The notes: a model not told the origin generated them from the sequence alone. Positions 8,125 through 16,551 are shown, counted from the first letter of the stretch. The stretch: 49,485 nt of DNA from Nevskiaceae bacterium (GCA_008012115.1 SSEB01000002.1:1-49485); one strand, 5' to 3'. Numbers and translations: made by a program.

Positions 8125-8154
8125 TGTGCCACGGCGTGGCACAAATTTGGCACA
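8125..8154. repeat. Iterated TGGCACA sites, candidate integrase arm sites
   Basis: Three copies of the heptamer TGTGCCA/TGGCACA occur in 30 bp: inverted at 8125-8131 and 8137-8143 (a perfect palindrome with a 5-bp centre), and again directly at 8148-8154. They lie between the integrase stop and the tRNA 3' end, where arm-type binding sites of integrase or excisionase sites are expected. The role is inferred from position. Confidence 0.5.
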
Positions 8155-8202
8155 AGGTCAAAAAATGACCAGCGAGACGCTCTCGCAAGTGCTTGAATTA
8201 GT

Positions 8203-8279
8203 TGGTGGTGATGAGTGGAATCGAACCACCGACCTCAGCATTATGAGTGCCGCGCTCTAACCGTCTGAGCTACATCACC
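8203..8279 (-). tRNA. tRNA-Met (CAT anticodon)
   Basis: A 77-nt cloverleaf can be written on the minus strand. The acceptor stem GGTGATG pairs with CATCACC, the D-arm reads GCTCAGACGGTTAGAGC, the anticodon loop is CTCATAA with anticodon CAT, the T-arm is GGTGGTTCGATTCCACT-like, and CCA is encoded. The body resembles elongator tRNA-Met more than the lysidine-modified tRNA-Ile2, which also has CAT. Its 3' end faces the integrase of the mobile element and is the likely attB. Confidence 0.93.
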
Positions 8280-8432
8280 AACGCGAACCGCCTTCGGGGG
8301 CGCGCATTGTAAGGGGTTGACTCGGTGCCGTAAACGGGCGCACGGCCGGCCGAACCCCGGCGGCTTGCACGGGTCAGAGTGGCCAAGCACCCACCTGTTA
8401 CGATAACGCCCGAAAATTTCTGGAGCTGGATC

Positions 8433-10004
8433 TTGCAACGACGCGACTTTCTACGGACCGCGGTGGCGATTGCCGCTGCTGGCTTGCCCGCCTCGCAACT
8501 GTTTGCCGCACCGGCTGCCGAGGGCGACCAGCCCTTCGATTACGCCTGGCTCAAGGGCCATGCGCGTGCGCTGGCCGGGCAGCCTTACGTGCCGCCGTCG
8601 CGCGATCTGCCCAAGGCGCTGGCCAACCTCGATTACGACCAGTTCCAGTCGATCCGTTTCCGGCCCGAGCATGCGTTGTGGGCGGACCAGGGGCTGAATT
8701 TCCAGTTGCAGTTCTTCCATCTCGGTTACGGCTACCGCGAGGCGGTGCGCATGCACGAGGTGGTGGACGGCAAGGCGCGCCCGCTGGCCTACGACCCTCG
8801 GATGTTCGATCTGTCCAAGAGCGGCGTCTCAGGCAAATCGCTGCCCAAGGATCTGGGCTATGCCGGTCTACGCATCCACTTTCATACGGACTGGAACGCG
8901 GACTTCGCGGTGTTTCTCGGCGCCAGCTATTTCCGCGCCATCGGTGCGACCAAGCAGTACGGCCTTTCAGCGCGCGGCCTGGCCATCGACAGCGGCATGG
9001 GCAAACCGGAGGAGTTTCCGATCTTCACGGCGTTCTGGCTGCAGCGGCCGGGCAAGGACGCCAACGTGCTGACGGTGTACGCACTGCTGGAGTCGGCCAG
9101 CATCACCGGCGCTTACCGTTTCGACATTGCGCCGGGTGAACCGCTGACGATGGACGTCGATGCCGCCCTGTATCCGCGCAAGCCCATCGAGCGCCTGGGC
9201 GTTGCGCCGCTGACCAGCATGTATCTGTTCGGCGAGAACGACCGCCGCATGGCGAGCGACTGGCGGCCGGAGATTCACGATTCCGACGGCCTGTCGATCA
9301 ACAATGGCGCGAGCGAGTGGATCTGGCGTCCGCTGACCAACCCGGCCGGCGTGCGCGTGAACGCCTATGTCGATGAGAACCCGCGCGGCTATGGTCTGCT
9401 GCAGCGGGATCGCAACTTCGATCACTACCAGGACGACGGCGTGTTTTACGACCGTCGCCCCAGCCTGTGGGTGGAGCCCAAGAGCGGGGCCTGGGGCAGG
9501 GGCGCAGTGCAGCTCATCGAGCTGCCGGCGCCGGACGAGACCTACGACAATATCGTCGCCTACTGGAACCCCGCGGCCAAACCGCAGCCCGGCCAGGAGC
9601 TGCTGTACAGCTACCGCATGTACTGGGGCGCGCAGATGCCGGCCGCATCGCCGTTGGGGCAGGTGGTGGCGACGCGTACCGGCATTGGCGGTGTCGTCGG
9701 CCAGAAGCGCCAATATTTCTCCTGGCGCTTCGCGGTGGACTTCGCCGGTGGCAGCCTCGCGCAACTGGCGCGCGATGCCCAGGTGGAGCCGGTGATCTGG
9801 TCTTCGCGCGGCAAGGTCGAGATCACCTCGGCGCGGCCGCAGTTCGAGGTCAACGGTTATCGCGCGATGTTCGATCTCAAGCCGACCGACGACAGCACCG
9901 AGCCGATCGACTTGCGCCTCTATCTGCGCCTGAAAGGTCAGCCGCTGACGGAAACCTGGACCTACCAGTGGATTCCGCCACCGCCGTCTGAGCGGCACTA
10001 TTGA
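8433..10004 (+). CDS. opgD: Glucan biosynthesis protein D (Tat-exported)
   Basis: The 523-residue protein belongs to the MdoG/OpgD family, which shapes the backbone of osmoregulated periplasmic glucans. The N-terminus LQRRDFLRTAVAIAAAGLP is a twin-arginine signal. The family body follows from FDYAWLKGHARALAGQPY, with QFQSIRFRPEHALW and the C-terminal immunoglobulin-like part ending in WTYQWIPPPP. I place the start at TTG 8433 because GGAG lies 7 nt upstream and the Tat signal then starts as in known OpgD proteins. An in-frame ATG at 8379 would add 18 residues without a good binding site. The gene is monocistronic and closed by a strong terminator. Confidence 0.9.
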   Translation: MQRRDFLRTAVAIAAAGLPASQLFAAPAAEGDQPFDYAWLKGHARALAGQPYVPPSRDLPKALANLDYDQFQSIRFRPEHALWADQGLNFQLQFFHLGYGYREAVRMHEVVDGKARPLAYDPRMFDLSKSGVSGKSLPKDLGYAGLRIHFHTDWNADFAVFLGASYFRAIGATKQYGLSARGLAIDSGMGKPEEFPIFTAFWLQRPGKDANVLTVYALLESASITGAYRFDIAPGEPLTMDVDAALYPRKPIERLGVAPLTSMYLFGENDRRMASDWRPEIHDSDGLSINNGASEWIWRPLTNPAGVRVNAYVDENPRGYGLLQRDRNFDHYQDDGVFYDRRPSLWVEPKSGAWGRGAVQLIELPAPDETYDNIVAYWNPAAKPQPGQELLYSYRMYWGAQMPAASPLGQVVATRTGIGGVVGQKRQYFSWRFAVDFAGGSLAQLARDAQVEPVIWSSRGKVEITSARPQFEVNGYRAMFDLKPTDDSTEPIDLRLYLRLKGQPLTETWTYQWIPPPPSERHY

Positions 10005-10012
10005 GTGCGAAC

Positions 10013-10037
10013 AGGCCCGGCGATGCCGGGCCTTTTT
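10013..10037 (+). terminator. Rho-independent terminator after opgD
   Basis: A 9-bp GC-rich stem (AGGCCCGGC / GCCGGGCCT) with a 3-nt loop is followed by TTTTTG. It begins 8 bp after the opgD stop codon. Confidence 0.9.
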
Positions 10038-10213
10038 GATGCTGCGCCCGGCGCGCGGCCGGTAGATTTTCTCTACAGGGCTGTGCTTGGATTCAGGGTT
10101 TCCCCGATGGCTGCAGGGCGACAGGCGGCCCAGAATCACCGACAGAAGGTTCCAGATTCCATCGCCTCTGGCAGGGCAGCCCGCCCGGTCCGCGACGATG
10201 GCCCGACGCGAGG

Positions 10214-10552
10214 ATGAACCCGATGTCCGATCAAGCGCCCGTGATGATCCCGGCCAGACCCAGCAGCCAGTGGCCGGTCGGTGCGCGCCTGCGCTTCAAG
10301 TCCGATGCGGCGCTCGAACCGCGGTTTCATTTCCTGCGCGGCAGCGCGGTGCTGGTGCTGTCGGAGCTGAAGCTCATCGGGCCGAGCGGGCCGTCGCGGC
10401 GCTACTCCTGGCGCCAGGAAGTGCTGGCCCTGGCGCTGGGGGCCAAGCAGGGCCTGGCCAAGCCGGATCAACTGGAACTGCCAGTGGATGGCGCCGACCC
10501 GGAACCGGCCTATGCCGCAAGGCGCGCGCAGGCGCGGCAGCAGCCAGGCTGA
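10214..10552 (+). CDS. Small hypothetical protein
   Basis: The 112-residue protein starts at ATG 10214, preceded by GCGAGG. It has a compact middle part (VGARLRFKSDAALEPRFHFLRGSAVLVLSELKLIG) and a GPSRRYSWRQEVLALALGA segment, and a disordered C-terminus. There is no signal peptide or membrane segment. It looks like a genuine coding frame by its codon use and lack of competing frames, but I do not recognise the family. It is convergent with the membrane protein at 10565 (12-bp gap). Confidence 0.55.
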   Translation: MNPMSDQAPVMIPARPSSQWPVGARLRFKSDAALEPRFHFLRGSAVLVLSELKLIGPSGPSRRYSWRQEVLALALGAKQGLAKPDQLELPVDGADPEPAYAARRAQARQQPG

Positions 10553-10564
10553 TGGCGGCCGGCC

Positions 10565-10873
10565 CTACTGGCCGGCGCGGATCCACTCACCCAGGCGCTC
10601 GCTCAGGCGCTGCAAGGGGCGAATGGTGAAGTCGTAGAGGAAGGAGCCCAGTGCGCCAGCGAGGGCGATGCCAAAGCCCACCAGCACGCACCACTGGCCG
10701 ATGCCGCCCAGCGCGTACTGGAAATCGGACCCCGGATTGCTGAACACCACGGCCAATAGCAGGCCGAGCAGGAACTGCAGGCCTCCGAAGCTGAAGATCA
10801 CGGAGAACAACCGCTTCTGCGGCGTGCTCAGCTTGAATGACGGCGAAACGCCGGCCCCCGGCTCCCCTGTCAT
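10565..10873 (-). CDS. Small membrane protein with two transmembrane helices
   Basis: The 102-residue protein has two predicted membrane segments: about residues 25-45 (FSFGGLQFLLGLLLAVVF) and about 60-83 (WCVLVGFGIALAGALGSFLY). A short polar N-terminus precedes them, and an amphipathic C-terminal helix (IRPLQRLSERLGEWIR) follows. No family is recognised. It lies downstream of ychF in the same direction (75-bp gap), so it could be read from the same transcript. Confidence 0.6.
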   Translation of the reverse strand: MTGEPGAGVSPSFKLSTPQKRLFSVIFSFGGLQFLLGLLLAVVFSNPGSDFQYALGGIGQWCVLVGFGIALAGALGSFLYDFTIRPLQRLSERLGEWIRAGQ

Positions 10874-10948
10874 GAAATTCCCTCGGCGATATCGTGATCG
10901 TCTGTTGATTCGGATACTAAGACAGTCACCGCCGGACGGCCATATCGA

Positions 10949-12046
10949 TCAGACGTTGAAGCGGAAGTGCATCACGTCGCCCTCGCGGACGAGATAGTCC
11001 TTGCCTTCCAGGCGCCACTTGCCGGCTTCCTTGGCGCCGGCCTCGCCTTTGAACTGGATGAAATCGTCGTAGCCGATGACCTCGGCGCGGATGAAGCCTT
11101 TCTCGAAATCGGTGTGGATCACGCCCGCGGCCTGCGGCGCGGTGGCGCCCTTCTTCACCTGCCAGGCGCGGACTTCCTGCACGCCGGCGGTGAAATAGGT
11201 CTGCAGGCCGAGCAGGGCATAGCCGGCACGGATGACGCGATTGAGGCCCGGCTCCTCCAGCCCCAGGTCCTGCAGGAAGGCGGCCTTGTCGGCCTCGTCG
11301 AGCTGCCCGATCTCGGCCTCGATGGCGGCGCACACCGCCACCACCTGCGCGTTTTCCTTCGCAGCGTAGGCCTTCACCTTGTCGAGGTTGTCGTTGCCGT
11401 GCTTGAGCGAGGCTTCGTCGACGTTGGCGATATATAGCGCCGGCTTGGCGGTGATCAGCATCAGGTCGCGGATGGCGAGCTTGTCGTCGTCGCTCAGGGC
11501 CAGCCCGCGCACGGCCAGGCCCTGGTCGAGATGCGCCTGCACGCGCTTGAGCACGTCGAGCTTGGCGATGGCTTCCTTGTTGCCGGTCTTGGTCAGCTTG
11601 GCGGTGCGATCGACGGCCTTGGTCACGCTGTCGAGGTCGGCCAGCGCCAGCTCGGTGTTGATCACCTCGATGTCGCGGATCGGATCGACGCCGCCGCTGA
11701 CGTGGATGATGTCGTCGTTGACGAAGCAGCGCGTGACGTGGGCGATGGCGTCGGTCTCGCGGATGTGGCCGAGGAACTGGTTGCCCAGGCCCTCGCCCTT
11801 GCTGGCACCGGCGACGAGGCCGGCGATATCCACGAACTCGACCGTGGTGGCGATGGTCTTGTTCGGCTTGACGATGGCCGCCAGCGCGTCGAGGCGCGGG
11901 TCCGGCACCGGCACGATGCCGACGTTGGGTTCAATGGTGCAGAAGGGATAGTTCTCCGCCGCCGCGTTCTGCGCATTGGTCAGGGCGTTGAACAGGGTGG
12001 ACTTGCCGACGTTGGGCAGGCCGACGATGCCGCATTTGATACCCAT
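10949..12046 (-). CDS. ychF: Ribosome-associated ATPase/GTPase YchF
   Basis: The 365-residue protein starts [20 protein letters not shown], with the P-loop at residues 9-17. The switch motif [19 protein letters not shown] follows, and the C-terminal TGS-like domain ends [10 protein letters not shown]. The NxxE-type base motif of YchF (NVDE, about residue 203) replaces NKxD and is why this Obg-family member prefers ATP. It is a conserved translation-associated and stress-linked factor. It follows pth with a 9-bp spacer in the classical order prs-rplY-pth-ychF and is probably co-transcribed with pth. Confidence 0.97.
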   Translation of the reverse strand: MGIKCGIVGLPNVGKSTLFNALTNAQNAAAENYPFCTIEPNVGIVPVPDPRLDALAAIVKPNKTIATTVEFVDIAGLVAGASKGEGLGNQFLGHIRETDAIAHVTRCFVNDDIIHVSGGVDPIRDIEVINTELALADLDSVTKAVDRTAKLTKTGNKEAIAKLDVLKRVQAHLDQGLAVRGLALSDDDKLAIRDLMLITAKPALYIANVDEASLKHGNDNLDKVKAYAAKENAQVVAVCAAIEAEIGQLDEADKAAFLQDLGLEEPGLNRVIRAGYALLGLQTYFTAGVQEVRAWQVKKGATAPQAAGVIHTDFEKGFIRAEVIGYDDFIQFKGEAGAKEAGKWRLEGKDYLVREGDVMHFRFNV

Positions 12047-12055
12047 GAGTGTTCC

Positions 12056-12634
12056 TTACTTGCCGCTGTGAAGCTGATGCACGGCCTTGTCCCAGGTCTG
12101 GTTGAGCCAGACGGGGACGGCTGCGGCCGCATCGATCAGCGCGTCGTGGATGAGTTGCTCGTCCGCCCTGGAGGCGCGGCCGAGCACGTAGTTGTGGACC
12201 AGGTCCTTGTGGCCGGGATGACCGATGCCGATGCGCAGGCGCCGGTACTCCGGGCCCAGGTGCTGATGCAGCGAACGCAGTCCGTTGTGGCCGCCGTGAC
12301 CGCCGCCGAGCTTGAGCCGCACGGTGCCGGCGGGCAGATCGAGTTCGTCGTGCGCCACCAGGATGTCACCGGGTGTGAGCTTGTAGAACTGCGCCAGCTT
12401 CTGCGTCGGCTCGCCGCTGCGGTTCATGAAGGTCATCGGCTTGAACAGCAGCAGGTCCTCACCGCCCAGCCGCACGCGCGCCAGTTCGCCCTGGAACTTG
12501 GCCTCGGAACGGAAGCTCTCGCGCTGCGCCGCCGCCAGTTGCTCCACGAACCAGAAGCCGGCGTTGTGGCGCGTGCGCTCGTAGTCGGCGCCGGGATTGC
12601 CGAGGCCGATGATCGCGCGGAGGGGAGAGGACAT
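12056..12634 (-). CDS. pth: Peptidyl-tRNA hydrolase
   Basis: The 192-residue enzyme releases tRNA from prematurely dropped peptidyl-tRNA in the cytosol. The signature GLGNPGADYERTRHNAGFW spans residues 10-28, and His23 is the catalytic base. FLKP-type binding residues appear as FKPMTFMNRSGE, and VAHDELDLP carries the conserved Asp. The length is standard. It sits between rplY, from which it is separated by a terminator-like hairpin, and ychF. Confidence 0.97.
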   Translation of the reverse strand: MSSPLRAIIGLGNPGADYERTRHNAGFWFVEQLAAAQRESFRSEAKFQGELARVRLGGEDLLLFKPMTFMNRSGEPTQKLAQFYKLTPGDILVAHDELDLPAGTVRLKLGGGHGGHNGLRSLHQHLGPEYRRLRIGIGHPGHKDLVHNYVLGRASRADEQLIHDALIDAAAAVPVWLNQTWDKAVHQLHSGK

Positions 12635-12653
12635 GGTGCGGGCGGCTCAAACG

Positions 12654-12689
12654 AAAACCCCGTCCGGCCACTTGCGCAGACGGACGGGG
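12654..12689 (-). terminator. Terminator/attenuator between rplY and pth
   Basis: On the minus strand a 9-bp perfect stem (CCCCGTCCG / CGGACGGGG) with a 14-nt loop is followed by TTTTCG. It lies in the 75-bp gap after rplY and before pth. It probably reduces read-through so that L25 is made in excess over Pth and YchF. Confidence 0.8.
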
Positions 12690-12709
12690 CGGATTCGCAT
12701 GAAGAAGGC

Positions 12710-13405
12710 TTACTTCTTCTTGTCGTCCTTCTTGGCCGGCGCGGCGGCCGCAGCGGCTTCCGGCGCCTTCTGCGCGGTGGCCGGCACTTCGGCGGCGACC
12801 GGCGCTTCGGCCGGCGTCTCCTCGACCGCGGCGCGCGGCAGGTGGATCGCGGCGACCGACTGGTCATTGCCGTGCTTGAGCTGCACCAGGGTCACGCCTT
12901 CGCCCAGCTGCAGCTGCGACAGGTGGACGGCGTCGTTGACGTTGAGGTTCGACAGGTCGACCTCGATGAACTCCGGCAGGAACTTGGGCAAGCACTCGAC
13001 TTCCACCTGGTTGAGGTGGTGCTCGACGATGCCGCCGCCGGTCTTGACGCCCGGCGCCACGTCGGCGCCCTTGAAGTGCAACGGCACGTGCATGCGCAGC
13101 GCCACGTCGGCGCGCACGCGCTGCAGGTCCATGTGCATCACGCTGTTGTTGACCGGGTGACGCATCAGGTCCTTGAGCACGACCTGCTGTTCCTGGCCGT
13201 CCAGCTTCAGGGTGAGGATGTGCGAGTAGAAGGCCTCGGTCTTGAGGTGGTTCCACAGCTCGTTGTGGCCGACAGTGATGCTCTGCGCGGCTTCCTGGCC
13301 ACCATAAAGGATGGCGGGCACCTTGCCCTCGCGACGCAGACGGCGGCTCGCACCCGTTCCTTGCGCCTTGCGGGCTTCAGCGTTGATGACGAAATTCTCT
13401 TTCAC
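12710..13405 (-). CDS. rplY: 50S ribosomal protein L25 (Ctc form)
   Basis: The 231-residue protein belongs to the long, Ctc-type L25 that binds 5S rRNA. The N-terminal L25 domain starts FVINAEARKAQGTGASRRLR and contains VPAILYGG; the C-terminal beta domain contains FKGADVAPGVKTGGG and VECLPKFLPEFIEVDLS. An Ala/Pro/Lys-rich tail ends in DDKKK. The start is GTG 13405, with GGAG 6 nt upstream; the frame is open further upstream but without conserved sequence. Upstream lie element 1 and the duplicated prs fragment, so expression probably depends on a promoter in or near 13524-13635. Confidence 0.95.
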   Translation of the reverse strand: MKENFVINAEARKAQGTGASRRLRREGKVPAILYGGQEAAQSITVGHNELWNHLKTEAFYSHILTLKLDGQEQQVVLKDLMRHPVNNSVMHMDLQRVRADVALRMHVPLHFKGADVAPGVKTGGGIVEHHLNQVEVECLPKFLPEFIEVDLSNLNVNDAVHLSQLQLGEGVTLVQLKHGNDQSVAAIHLPRAAVEETPAEAPVAAEVPATAQKAPEAAAAAAPAKKDDKKK

Positions 13406-13523
13406 GGCAATCTCCAAAGGATGAACCCCGGCACCCGCGACCAGGCCCGAGGGGGCGCGCATTCTAACGGGGGTGGGGAGCCCGCGCAAAGCGCGACGGC
13501 AGGCTTTGCCGCCGTTTTCACGG

Positions 13524-13635
13524 CCACCCGCTATCGGGGATGAGCCGTCCAGGTCCGTTATTAATTATAAATCGAAAATTAATTCGAACAATAATTTATA
13601 ACGAATTTCCCAGGGAATCGGGGCATAGCGGGTGG
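13524..13635. repeat. 112-bp dyad element, copy 1
   Basis: The termini are CCACCCGCT and AGCGGGTGG, a perfect 9-bp inverted repeat. The 24-bp arms are GC-rich and unrelated to each other. The 46-bp core (13557-13602) starts GTTAT, ends ATAAC and has CG steps on both sides of an all-A/T 10-bp centre. It lies between prs and rplY, which read in the same direction (118 bp from the rplY start). On the minus strand the core contains TATAAT (13564-13569) with TTGTTC 16 bp upstream, a possible rplY promoter. Confidence 0.92.
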
Positions 13636-13663
13636 GGCTGGCAAGGCGCCGATCAGGCCACTT

Positions 13664-13747
13664 GGCGCCATCCGCCGCCTGCAGTCGCAACGGGGTTCAA
13701 TCGACGTAGAGCGAGCTGACCGATTCTTCCGCGCTGATGCAGAGGAT
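13664..13747 (-). pseudogene. Partial duplication of the prs 3' end
   Basis: These 84 bp repeat 13803-13886, the 3' end of prs and its trailer, at an offset of exactly 139 bp with about 8 mismatches. The copy encodes the last residues of Prs ([13 protein letters not shown]) and the stop codon but has no start or body. The several differences, mostly transitions, show an old duplication and not an assembly artefact. The sequence between the copies is unrelated to prs. Confidence 0.85.
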
Positions 13748-13835
13748 AGCGTCGCGAGTTACCGGCGAGGGACCCGCTTGCGGGATCGCCGTCCAGGCGA
13801 GCGGCGCCATTCGCCGCCCGCAGCCGCAACGGGGT

Positions 13836-14789
13836 TCAATCGACGTAGAGCGAGCTGACCGACTCTTCTGCGCTGATGCGGCGGATGGTCTCCGACAGCA
13901 TGCCGCCGACGGAGATCTGGCGGATCTTGGGGCACTTGGCGGCGGCCGGCGACAGCGGGATGGTGTCGGTGACCACCATCTCGTCGAGCTGCGAGTTGGT
14001 GATGTTGCTCACCGCCGGGCCCGACAGCACCGGATGGGTGACGTAAGCCACGACCTTCACCGCGCCGTGTTCCTTGAGCGCGGCGGCGGCCTTGCACAGG
14101 GTGCCGGCGGTATCGACCATGTCGTCGACCATCACGCAGGTCTTGCCTTCGACATCGCCGATGATGTTCATCACCTTCGATTCGTTGGCCTTCGGGCGGC
14201 GCTTGTCGATGATGGCGAGGTCCGCGTCATCAAGGCGCTTGGCCACGGCGCGCGCGCGCACCACGCCGCCGACGTCGGGCGAGACCACGATCAGGTTGTC
14301 GTACTTCTGGCGCCAGATGTCGCCGAGCAGCACCGGCGAGGCGTAGACGTTGTCCACCGGGCATTCGAAGAAGCCCTGGATCTGGTCGGCGTGCAGGTCC
14401 ACGGTCAGGACGCGGTTGGCGCCGGCCAGCGAGATCATCTCGGCGACCACCTTGGCCGAGATCGGCACGCGCGCGCTGCGCGGGCGGCGGTCCTGGCGGG
14501 CGTAGCCGAAGTAGGGAATGACGGCGGTGAGACGGCCCGCCGAGGCGCGACGCAGGGCGTCGAGCATCATCAGCAGTTCCATCAGGTTGTCGTTGGTCGG
14601 CGCGCAGGTCGACTGGATCACGAAGACGTCGCGGCCGCGCACGTTCTCGAGGATTTCCACCTGCACTTCGCCGTCGGAGAAACGGCCGACCATGGCCTGG
14701 CCCAGCGGCAGCTTGAGGTAGCTGGCGATGTCCTGCGCGAGCTTGGGGCTGGCGTTGCCCGAAAAGAGCATCAGCTTGGTGTCGGACAT
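13836..14789 (-). CDS. prs: Ribose-phosphate pyrophosphokinase (PRPP synthase)
   Basis: The 317-residue enzyme makes PRPP from ribose 5-phosphate and ATP for nucleotide, His, Trp and NAD synthesis. Visible signatures are [10 protein letters not shown] near the start, the ATP-binding flexible loop region [18 protein letters not shown], the divalent-metal motif [15 protein letters not shown], and the PRPP loop [12 protein letters not shown]. The length is standard for class I enzymes. Upstream in the same direction are tRNA-Gln and ispE, so the tRNA is probably cut from a shared transcript. Downstream lies a diverged copy of its own last 80 bp. Confidence 0.97.
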   Translation of the reverse strand: MSDTKLMLFSGNASPKLAQDIASYLKLPLGQAMVGRFSDGEVQVEILENVRGRDVFVIQSTCAPTNDNLMELLMMLDALRRASAGRLTAVIPYFGYARQDRRPRSARVPISAKVVAEMISLAGANRVLTVDLHADQIQGFFECPVDNVYASPVLLGDIWRQKYDNLIVVSPDVGGVVRARAVAKRLDDADLAIIDKRRPKANESKVMNIIGDVEGKTCVMVDDMVDTAGTLCKAAAALKEHGAVKVVAYVTHPVLSGPAVSNITNSQLDEMVVTDTIPLSPAAAKCPKIRQISVGGMLSETIRRISAEESVSSLYVD

Positions 14790-14904
14790 GCGTGGCTTTC
14801 CGGTTGTGCCGCGATCGTCGTGATGGTCGATAACTGTCTGCTGGGCCCGGGTTGCGCCGGAGCATCCGTTTTTCCGGGCGCACGGCGCGCCGGGAAAAGC
14901 CGGA

Positions 14905-14979
14905 TGGTTGGGGAGCCAGGATTCGAACCTGGGAATGGCGGGATCAAAACCCGCTGCCTTACCACTTGGCGACTCCCCA
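14905..14979 (-). tRNA. tRNA-Gln (TTG anticodon)
   Basis: A 75-nt cloverleaf on the minus strand has acceptor stem TGGGGAG / CTCCCCA, D-arm GCCAAGTGGTAAGGC, anticodon loop TTTTGAT with anticodon TTG, T-arm CCAGGTTCGAATCCTGG and encoded CCA. It lies between ispE and prs, a common position in gammaproteobacteria. Confidence 0.96.
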
Positions 14980-15006
14980 ATCGTCGGCCGCTTCAGGCGG
15001 CGCGCA

Positions 15007-15903
15007 TTATACCGATTGCTCCGGCGCGGTGACGTTGGAGCGGGCGTCCTGGCGCGACAGATTCTGCAGCGGCGAGCGGTTGAGGCCGGCGGCGACGAAC
15101 GAGTGCCACGATGCGGGCACCTGCGCCTGCAGGGCGCGGGCCTCGGCGCGCGAGGCCAGGGGCAGGAACACCGAGGCGCCGGTGCCGGACATGCGCGCCG
15201 GGCCGTGACGGCGCAGCCAGGCCAGGGCCTCGCGCACCTGCGGATGGCGCGCGCAGGTCACCGCCTCGCAGTCGTTGCCGCCGGCGCCGGCGAGGAAATC
15301 CTCCGGCGTGATCGGCGCGGTGGCGCGCGGCAGTTCCGGCGCATTGAAGATGTCGGCGGTGTTCACCTGCACCGGCGGCGTCAGCACCAGGTACCAGGGC
15401 TCCGGCAGCGCCAGCGGACGCAGGTGTTCGCCCACGCCCTCGGCCCAGGCCGCGAGCCCGCGCACGAACACCGGCACGTCGGCACCCAGGCGCAGGCCGA
15501 TGCCGGCCAGTTCGTCGAGCGGAAAGCCGAGGTTCCACAGCCGGTTGAGCGCCACCAGGGTGGTGGCCGCATCCGACGAGCCGCCGCCGAGGCCGCCGCC
15601 GATGGGGATGCGCTTGGTCACGGCGATGTCGGCGCCCAGGTTGCAGCCGCTGGCGGCCTTGAGCGCCTGCGCCGCGCGCACGACCAGGTCCTGCGCTTCC
15701 GGGATGTCCTGCGGACCGTCGCTGCGGCGGATCACGCCATCGCCGCGCGGCGTGAAGAACAGGCTGTCGCCGTGGTCGAGGAACTGGAACACCGTCTGCA
15801 GGGTGTGATACCCGTCGGCGCGGCGGCCGGTGACGTGCAGGAACAGGTTGAGCTTGGCCGGGGCCGGCCAGGGAAATTCGGCGGTGAAGGGTGTCTGCGT
15901 CAT
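15007..15903 (-). CDS. ispE: 4-diphosphocytidyl-2-C-methyl-D-erythritol kinase
   Basis: The 298-residue GHMP kinase phosphorylates CDP-methylerythritol in the MEP isoprenoid pathway. The N-terminal [21 protein letters not shown] carries the catalytic Lys and substrate-binding His. The GHMP ATP loop [17 protein letters not shown] is seen at about residues 100-116, and the C-terminal [11 protein letters not shown] is the third GHMP motif. Length and start are typical. It follows lolB with a 39-bp spacer and precedes tRNA-Gln and prs. Confidence 0.97.
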   Translation of the reverse strand: MTQTPFTAEFPWPAPAKLNLFLHVTGRRADGYHTLQTVFQFLDHGDSLFFTPRGDGVIRRSDGPQDIPEAQDLVVRAAQALKAASGCNLGADIAVTKRIPIGGGLGGGSSDAATTLVALNRLWNLGFPLDELAGIGLRLGADVPVFVRGLAAWAEGVGEHLRPLALPEPWYLVLTPPVQVNTADIFNAPELPRATAPITPEDFLAGAGGNDCEAVTCARHPQVREALAWLRRHGPARMSGTGASVFLPLASRAEARALQAQVPASWHSFVAAGLNRSPLQNLSRQDARSNVTAPEQSV

Positions 15904-15942
15904 GAGGCGGCCGCTGCGCGGCTCTGGCGTGGGGGCTGCGGT

Positions 15943-16551
15943 TTATCGGGGCGGCGGCAGGTCGGACCAGGCGTCGACCACCACCTTGAGGCGCACGTCG
16001 TCGTTGGCGACCTCGAACTTGCGCGGCAGCTCGTAGCCGCCGGCACGCTGGTATTCGCCATAGTCGAGACGCCAGCCGTCCTGCTGCAGGCTGACGATGC
16101 GGCCCTGCGGATCGAGCTCGATGTCCGCCTCCGAGTAGGGCGAGGGCAGGCCCAGCATCCAGTAGCGCAGGCCGGCCAGCGGCAGGGTCCAGCCCATGCG
16201 GTTTTCGATCCAGCCTTCCGGATCGCGGCTGTGGTAGGTGCCCTTGCCGGTGCGCACGGTGACGTCGTCGAGCGTGCCGCTGACGGTGGTGGCGCCGATG
16301 CCGAAGGGGCCGGCGATGCGCAGATCGAAGCTGCCGTCGGCGTTCTGCTGCCAGCGCAGGTCGGCCTTCACCGGCAGCACGCGGCCGTAGGCGCCGCGCG
16401 CCTGCATCAGGAAACGGTCGACGTGCTGCAGGCCGGCGCTGCGCGCCTCCCAGCGGTCTTCCGCGGTCTTGTGAATGTCCTTGCGCGTCATGCCGGCGCA
16501 TCCTCCGAGCAGCAGCAGCGCCGCTGCCGCCATTATGAATCCGGGTTTCAT
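15943..16551 (-). CDS. lolB: Outer-membrane lipoprotein receptor LolB
   Basis: The 202-residue protein has a lipoprotein signal ending in the lipobox LLGG-C (Cys19), so it is lipidated. LolB accepts lipoproteins from LolA and inserts them into the outer membrane. The middle contains LRIAGPFGIGATTVSGT and the C-terminal half WRLDYGEYQ, in line with the LolB fold. Identification also rests on its fixed place between the TPR gene and ispE. It is 40 bp downstream of the TPR gene and probably co-transcribed. Confidence 0.92.
   Translation of the reverse strand: MKPGFIMAAAALLLLGGCAGMTRKDIHKTAEDRWEARSAGLQHVDRFLMQARGAYGRVLPVKADLRWQQNADGSFDLRIAGPFGIGATTVSGTLDDVTVRTGKGTYHSRDPEGWIENRMGWTLPLAGLRYWMLGLPSPYSEADIELDPQGRIVSLQQDGWRLDYGEYQRAGGYELPRKFEVANDDVRLKVVVDAWSDLPPPR

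Larger units (their letters stand above)
1..8202. mobile_element. Integrated genetic element next to tRNA-Met (right part only)
   Basis: The segment carries a transposase remnant, a run of poorly characterised cargo genes, a Rep-like initiator, a small helix-turn-helix protein and a tyrosine integrase. The integrase stop lies 97 bp from the 3' end of tRNA-Met, the usual target geometry for such integrases. The cargo zone from about 250 to 5600 is visibly AT-richer than the GC-rich core that begins after the tRNA. I found no second copy of the tRNA 3' end in the window, so the left boundary should lie upstream. The size class (plasmid-like integrative element, ICE remnant or satellite) cannot be settled because no conjugation or capsid genes are visible. 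Confidence 0.8.

Noticed and set aside
11531..13543. Very long open frame opposite ychF, pth and rplY
   Set aside because: Long antisense frames arise from the GC-rich codon bias of real genes. It has no protein-like composition (Arg/Gly/Val/His-rich) and covers three well-identified genes. The same applies to the frames opposite purM-DUF3108 and DUF2339.
13524..13635. Dyad elements as ordinary MITEs
   Set aside because: The ends are inverted repeats, but I see no target duplication, the interiors are not copies of each other, and length is fixed. A genome survey could reopen this, so it is set aside and not excluded.
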